Part shown: one piece after another, positions 5,821-8,831 of the stretch
Numbering within the stretch: position 1 is the stretch's first letter
Layout of the letters: every line of letters begins with the position of its first letter
Source: Anaerolineae bacterium
GTDB taxonomy: Bacteria; Chloroflexota; Anaerolineae; DUEN01
Assembly: GCA_021159845.1 (NCBI GenBank)
Contig: JAGHDS010000451.1
Coordinates: 1-8,831, forward strand
DNA: 8,831 nucleotides
Reading direction: 5' to 3'
Translations under genes and position numbers: made by a program
The notes under the pieces: generated by a model
The model's input: only the letters and a program-made list of their open reading frames with translations
The model's database searches: none
Told to the model about the DNA's origin: nothing

Positions 5821-7431
5821 CTATTCGGCCCCGATGGCGCGCAATGCTCCTTGAATCTGCTCTGGAGACGCTTCGTCCGTCACGGTCACCCGGCCGATGT
5901 CCTCCGGTATAACGAAGCGTAGTTTCCCTCGCACCCGTTTCTTGTCCGTCCGCATGGCTGCGTATAGGGCCTCGGCTGCGTATCCTTGAGCCCGGACGGG
6001 GAGCCCGAGGCGTTCCAGTAAGTGGTGAAGTCTCTCAGTGAGAGCCGGGTCAGCGCGTCCCAGGATAGTCGCCAGATGGGCGGCGGCCACTATTCCCACG
6101 CTCACCGCTTCCCCGTGGCGCATCTGGTAGCCGGAAAGCTGCTCCAGCGCGTGGCCGAAGGTGTGGCCGAGGTTAAGAACGGCGCGTCGGCCATGCTCAA
6201 ACGGGTCCTCCTCCACAACCCCGATCTTGACGCGCACCGCGTCGGCGATGAGGGATGTCAGATCGCGGGGGCCTCGTCCCTCCATCTGGTGGAACAGCCT
6301 GGGCGATCCGATGATGCCGTGCTTGACGACCTCGGCCAGGCCGGCGCGGAATTCCTCGGCCGGAAGCGTGCGCAGCGTGAGCGGGTCGATGATCACCATC
6401 TCCGGCTGTTTGAAGGCACCCACCAGGTTCTTCCCCTGGGGCAGGTCGACGCCGACCTTGCCGCCGACGGATGCGTCGATCATGCTGAGCAGCGTCGTGG
6501 GGATCTGGACGAAGGGGACGCCGCGCAGGTACGTCGCCGCGGCGAAGCCGGTAATGTCCCCTACCACGCCGCCGCCCAGGGCGATGATCGGGCTGCCGCG
6601 GTCGAGCCCGGCCGCGAGGAAGTGATCATACAGCGTGCGCACGGTCTCCAACGTCTTGTGTTCCTCGCCCGCGGGGATCTCGATCAGGGTAGGAGTGAAG
6701 CCGGCCTCGCTCAGCGCGTCGAGGAGGGGCTGGGCCCAGTGGCGGCCAACGTCCGGGTTGGTGACGACGGCGGCCAGCCCAGGGGGCAGTCGGCGGGTGA
6801 GCAGCTCGCCCGCGCGGTTGAGTAAGCCCTCGCCCAAGATGATGTCGTATATGTACCCACCGGGTGCGTGGACGGGCAGACGACGGGCCTGGGGGAGGTC
6901 CCATAGGAGCGCCAGGGCGCGCTCCACCGCTTCTTCCGGGGTAACGTCGCTGGTGTCCAATTGGATCTGGATGGCGTCATACGCGGCCGCGCGTTCGTCC
7001 AGCAGTGCCTCGATACGGGCGCGGCGGTCGGTACCATCTAGCTTAGGGCGATCCATGCTGGTTCCCACACGTGCCATGATGGCGTCTACCGAGGCGCGCA
7101 GGCAGATGATATCGCCGGTGGCGCCTAGGGCGGCGCGGTTCTCCGCGTTGATCAGCGCGCCGCCGCCGGTGGCGATGACCAGTCCGGACTGGGCAGCGAG
7201 TTCCCGGCAGAGCTCGCTTTCCAGGCGGCGGAAGGCCTCTTCGCCTTGCTCCCGGAAGATCTGTGGAATGCTCATGCCGGTGCGTTCCTCGATGATCGCG
7301 TCCATATCGACGAACTTCCGGCGCAGCCGTCGAGCTATGAGTTGGCCGATCGTCGTCTTCCCCGTGCCCATGAAGCCGGTCAGGATGATATTTCGATCTT
7401 CGTCCATCATATGTTGTGTACCCAACATCAC
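5821..7431 (-). CDS. aroKB: Bifunctional shikimate kinase / 3-dehydroquinate synthase
   Basis: Two shikimate-pathway enzymes are joined in one 536-residue cytoplasmic protein. The N-terminal shikimate kinase (about 12-175) phosphorylates shikimate with ATP. It has the Walker A loop GFMGTGKT (19-26), acidic pair D42/D44 in FVDMD, the ATGGGA motif (88-92) and a lid with MDRPKLDG. The C-terminal 3-dehydroquinate synthase (about 185-536) converts DAHP to 3-dehydroquinate using NAD and a divalent metal. It shows GGGVVGDITGFAAATYLRG (286-304), LAEVVKHG (365-372), LGHTFGHALE (421-430) and MRHGEA (437-442), holding the expected metal ligands. Such fusions are known, for example in Thermotoga. Three starts are possible: GTG at 7431, ATG at 7428, which shares one base with the hicA stop (TGATG), and ATG at 7410 or 7407, closer to the usual kinase N-terminus. 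No strong ribosome-binding site separates them. The gene is transcribed after hicA. Confidence 0.96.
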   Translation of the reverse strand: MMLGTQHMMDEDRNIILTGFMGTGKTTIGQLIARRLRRKFVDMDAIIEERTGMSIPQIFREQGEEAFRRLESELCRELAAQSGLVIATGGGALINAENRAALGATGDIICLRASVDAIMARVGTSMDRPKLDGTDRRARIEALLDERAAAYDAIQIQLDTSDVTPEEAVERALALLWDLPQARRLPVHAPGGYIYDIILGEGLLNRAGELLTRRLPPGLAAVVTNPDVGRHWAQPLLDALSEAGFTPTLIEIPAGEEHKTLETVRTLYDHFLAAGLDRGSPIIALGGGVVGDITGFAAATYLRGVPFVQIPTTLLSMIDASVGGKVGVDLPQGKNLVGAFKQPEMVIIDPLTLRTLPAEEFRAGLAEVVKHGIIGSPRLFHQMEGRGPRDLTSLIADAVRVKIGVVEEDPFEHGRRAVLNLGHTFGHALEQLSGYQMRHGEAVSVGIVAAAHLATILGRADPALTERLHHLLERLGLPVRAQGYAAEALYAAMRTDKKRVRGKLRFVIPEDIGRVTVTDEASPEQIQGALRAIGAE

Positions 7432-7652
7432 TCGAGAAGTCGAAGGAACTCTTCCACGGTAAGGTTTGCTTGCCGAATGATGGCTCTAAGCGTGCCCCGA
7501 TCGAGAGTTTTGTGGTCGGGCACGACCACTTGAGCGAACGGCTCGTCGCTTCTCATGATAAGATGGCTCCCCTTTTGTCGCCTTATGTAAAAGCCGGCCT
7601 TCTGAAGTGCGCGAGCGCATTCGCGTCCGGAGATGACTGGCAGCTTGCTCAT
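7428..7652 (-). CDS. hicA: HicA-type mRNA interferase toxin
   Basis: HicA toxins are small RNases with a double-stranded-RNA-binding-like fold that cut mRNA and stop translation until neutralised by HicB. The 74-residue product has the usual length. It has the family pattern KLPVISGRECARALQKAGF at the N-terminus, then RRQKGSHLIM with the catalytic histidine H30, then VVVPDHKTLDRGTLRAIIRQANL. All hallmark positions are intact, so the toxin should be active. Its ATG overlaps the hicB stop by four bases (ATGA) and lacks a close ribosome-binding site, so its translation is probably coupled to hicB. Antitoxin before toxin is the less common order for this family but is well known. The stop codon overlaps a possible aroKB start. 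Its G+C (about 55% by hand count over 7441-7800, including hicB) is below that of the flanking aro genes. Confidence 0.93.
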   Translation of the reverse strand: MSKLPVISGRECARALQKAGFYIRRQKGSHLIMRSDEPFAQVVVPDHKTLDRGTLRAIIRQANLTVEEFLRLLE

Positions 7653-7855
7653 ACGATTACAGTGAGTACTTCGAATCGCTCCTCTGGTACCGGGAGCCCG
7701 TCTTCCTCAAGAGCGATGATGTATTCGTTGATCGCTTCGCGAATGTTCCGGATGGCCTCCTCTTTCGTCTTGCCCTGGCTAATGCATCCAGGCAATGACG
7801 GGCACTCGGCTACCCAATATCCGTCCTCGCCAGGATAGATGATCACCTGTCGCAT
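7649..7855 (-). CDS. hicB: HicB-type antitoxin, short form
   Basis: HicB binds and masks HicA. The 68-residue product matches the partial RNase H-like HicB fold. It has a short N-terminal beta segment (RQVIIYPGEDGYWVAE), the signature CPSLPGCISQGKTKEEAIRN at 19-38, and a following helix (IREAINEYIIAL). It ends at about residue 68 with no helix-turn-helix or ribbon-helix-helix domain, unlike longer HicB proteins that also bind their own promoter. A strong ribosome-binding site precedes the ATG at 7855, which supports the start and suggests more antitoxin than toxin is made. It overlaps hicA by four bases. Confidence 0.93.
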   Translation of the reverse strand: MRQVIIYPGEDGYWVAECPSLPGCISQGKTKEEAIRNIREAINEYIIALEEDGLPVPEERFEVLTVIV

Positions 7856-7941
7856 TCGTGTACCCTCCTAGACGAGAAGCGTATGAGGCCGAAGTGCTCT
7901 GGAAAGCCACGTTTCAAGAGAAAGTAAAGCTCGCTATTCAT
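7843..7941 (-). CDS. Possible 32-codon leader ORF upstream of hicB (hypothetical)
   Basis: On the minus strand an ATG at 7941 follows GTGAGGAG by seven bases, which is a good ribosome-binding site. It opens a frame of 32 codons with a start MNSELYFLLKRGF and a basic end. The TGA at 7845-7843 lies just inside hicB, so the two overlap by 13 bases in different frames. I recognise no family. It might be a leader peptide whose translation couples to or regulates hicBA, a remnant of another small gene, or chance. Support rests only on the binding site, its place after a promoter-like sequence and the neat overlap. Confidence 0.3.
   Translation of the reverse strand: MNSELYFLLKRGFPEHFGLIRFSSRRVHECDR
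7862..7869 (-). promoter_or_regulatory. Strong ribosome-binding site of hicB
   Basis: On the minus strand AGGAGGGT lies six bases upstream of the hicB ATG (7855). It is the best match to the 16S anti-Shine-Dalgarno sequence in this block. It is also covered by the last codons of the possible upstream small ORF. Confidence 0.8.
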
Positions 7942-7968
7942 CGCCGCTCTCCTCACGCATCCGAAGCC

Positions 7969-7997
7969 ATTATACAATAGATCTTATTCTTAGCGAA
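7969..7997 (-). promoter_or_regulatory. Probable promoter of hicBA-aroKB
   Basis: On the minus strand a perfect -10 box TATAAT occupies 7974-7969. At a 17-base spacing the -35 position reads TTCGCT (7997-7992), a weak match to TTGACA. Transcription would start near 7962, giving about 107 bases of leader before hicB. An inverted repeat (GAAGAG at 7995-8000, CTCTTC at 8007-8012) overlaps the -35 position and could be an operator, though it is only 6 bp. The rest of the gap, 7998-8079, shows no convincing terminator after aroC. Confidence 0.55.
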
Positions 7998-8079
7998 GAG
8001 ACGATGCTCTTCCGGACAATGATCAAGATCCCCGCCTTCTCCGAGAAACTGGGGCACTGAAGCCGTGCGAGGCCATTGG

Positions 8080-8831
8080 CTATTCCAGTGTCGTATATCC
8101 AAATCGCCACGGCTTGCCGTCCATCGTCAAATCTTCCAGCCGGGCCTGGCGCAACGCCTGGAACCGTGGTCGCATCTCCGCAATGCTATCTCCCCCCAGC
8201 TTCTCGACCAGCGCATCGGCCAGGATGAAACAGGTCATGGCCTCCAGCACGACGCCAGCCCGGGGCACGGCGCAGAAATCCGACCGTTCGTAGCCCGTCG
8301 TTGCAGGCTCACCCGTGGCCAGATCCACCGATCGTAGCGGGTTCAGCGTGGTGGAGATGGGCTTCATGGCCACGCGGGCGACGATTGGCTCGCCGGTGGT
8401 GATGCCCCCCTCGAAGCCGCCAGCGCGGTTGGTCCGCCGTACCAGCCGGCCGTCCTCCAGAAGGATCTCGTCGTGCACTTGCGTGCCCGGCCGTCGCGCG
8501 TTCTCAAACGCGGGGCCGATCTCCACGCCTTTCATGGCCTGTACGGACATCAGCGCCCAGGCCAGCCGGGCGTCCAGCCGTCGATCCCAGTGGACGTGGG
8601 AACCCAGCCCTGGCGGCACGTTCAGCGCCACCACCTCGATCACGCCCCCCAGCGTATCCCGGGCGTCCACCGCCTGGCGGATGCGCTCGCGCACAGCGTC
8701 TACCTGGGCCGGGTTGGCGATCCGCACGTCGTTCTCGTCCGCGATGGCGAATCGCCTCAGATACGGCATGTCCTCCGGCGGCCTGGCATCCACCCCGCCG
8801 ATCTCGAGCGTGTACGAGCCCACGACGATAC
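8080..8831 (-). CDS. aroC: Chorismate synthase, C-terminal part (cut by window edge)
   Basis: Chorismate synthase makes chorismate from EPSP with reduced FMN, the last common step to aromatic amino acids. About 250 residues are visible, beginning IVVGSYTLEIGGV, and the frame runs off the right edge. The family is usually 350-400 residues, so roughly 110-150 N-terminal residues are missing. Conserved blocks are AMKGVEIGPAF, the flavin/substrate-site block NRAGGFEGGITTGEPI, and RSDFCAVPRAGVVLEAM near the C-terminus, where RSD matches the usual R-[SH]-D signature. The GTG at 8823 is internal to the protein, not the start. The gene ends at TAG (8082-8080) and points toward hicBA and aroKB. G+C is high (a sampled 60-base line gave 75%). 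Confidence 0.96.
   Translation of the reverse strand, partial: IVVGSYTLEIGGVDARPPEDMPYLRRFAIADENDVRIANPAQVDAVRERIRQAVDARDTLGGVIEVVALNVPPGLGSHVHWDRRLDARLAWALMSVQAMKGVEIGPAFENARRPGTQVHDEILLEDGRLVRRTNRAGGFEGGITTGEPIVARVAMKPISTTLNPLRSVDLATGEPATTGYERSDFCAVPRAGVVLEAMTCFILADALVEKLGGDSIAEMRPRFQALRQARLEDLTMDGKPWRFGYTTLE

Noticed and set aside
6022..6825. Long forward open frame within aroKB
   Set aside because: It is antisense to the dehydroquinate synthase domain, whose motifs are all intact. Its own product shows no recognisable domain and no ribosome-binding site.
7416..7838. Forward open frame of 140 codons antisense to hicA and hicB
   Set aside because: HicA and HicB are both clear matches on the minus strand with proper overlaps. 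The forward product is serine-rich with no domain.
1..8831. CRISPR array, insertion sequence or long direct repeats
   Set aside because: No regularly spaced repeats, transposase motifs or terminal inverted repeats were seen by eye. Even around hicBA there are no obvious attachment-site duplications.

Overview
The window looks like a chromosomal segment from a bacterium with moderately high G+C. I would guess Chloroflexota or a similar deep-branching, possibly thermophilic lineage. The reasons are the fused shikimate kinase/dehydroquinate synthase, sigma-70-type promoters and the overall feel of the proteins. This is inference from style; no 16S rRNA or other decisive marker is present. There are two convergent blocks. 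Positions 1-5783 read rightward and 5821-8831 read leftward.

Rightward block. The last codons of an unidentified gene (to 43) are followed by a strong hairpin terminator (83-121). A near-consensus promoter (206-234) then drives rpsO (ribosomal protein S15, GTG start at 316). After an rpsO terminator (604-652) comes a 300-base, hairpin-rich leader with a second terminator-like hairpin at 858-888. This sits just upstream of pnp (polynucleotide phosphorylase, 942-3164). Next come a hairpin, lepB (signal peptidase I, 3279-3863), and a large gene (3990-5783). That gene fuses an AI-2E-family membrane permease to a HAD-superfamily phosphatase.

Leftward block. In order of transcription it holds aroC (chorismate synthase, truncated by the right edge), a 224-base gap with a promoter and a possible 32-codon leader ORF, hicB, hicA, and aroKB. 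The aroKB gene encodes a fused shikimate kinase and 3-dehydroquinate synthase. hicB and hicA overlap by four bases (ATGA), and hicA overlaps a possible aroKB start by one base (TGATG).

How the genes work together. rpsO-pnp is the classic translation/RNA-decay pairing, and hairpins around pnp suggest post-transcriptional control. aroC and aroKB encode three shikimate-pathway activities. A HicBA toxin-antitoxin module with visibly lower G+C has been placed between them, so that aroKB may now be transcribed from the toxin-antitoxin promoter and translationally coupled to the toxin. The permease-phosphatase fusion, the hicBA insertion and the pnp leader are the parts most worth a second look. I did not find a CRISPR array, insertion sequence, tRNA, rRNA or clearly new multi-gene system.
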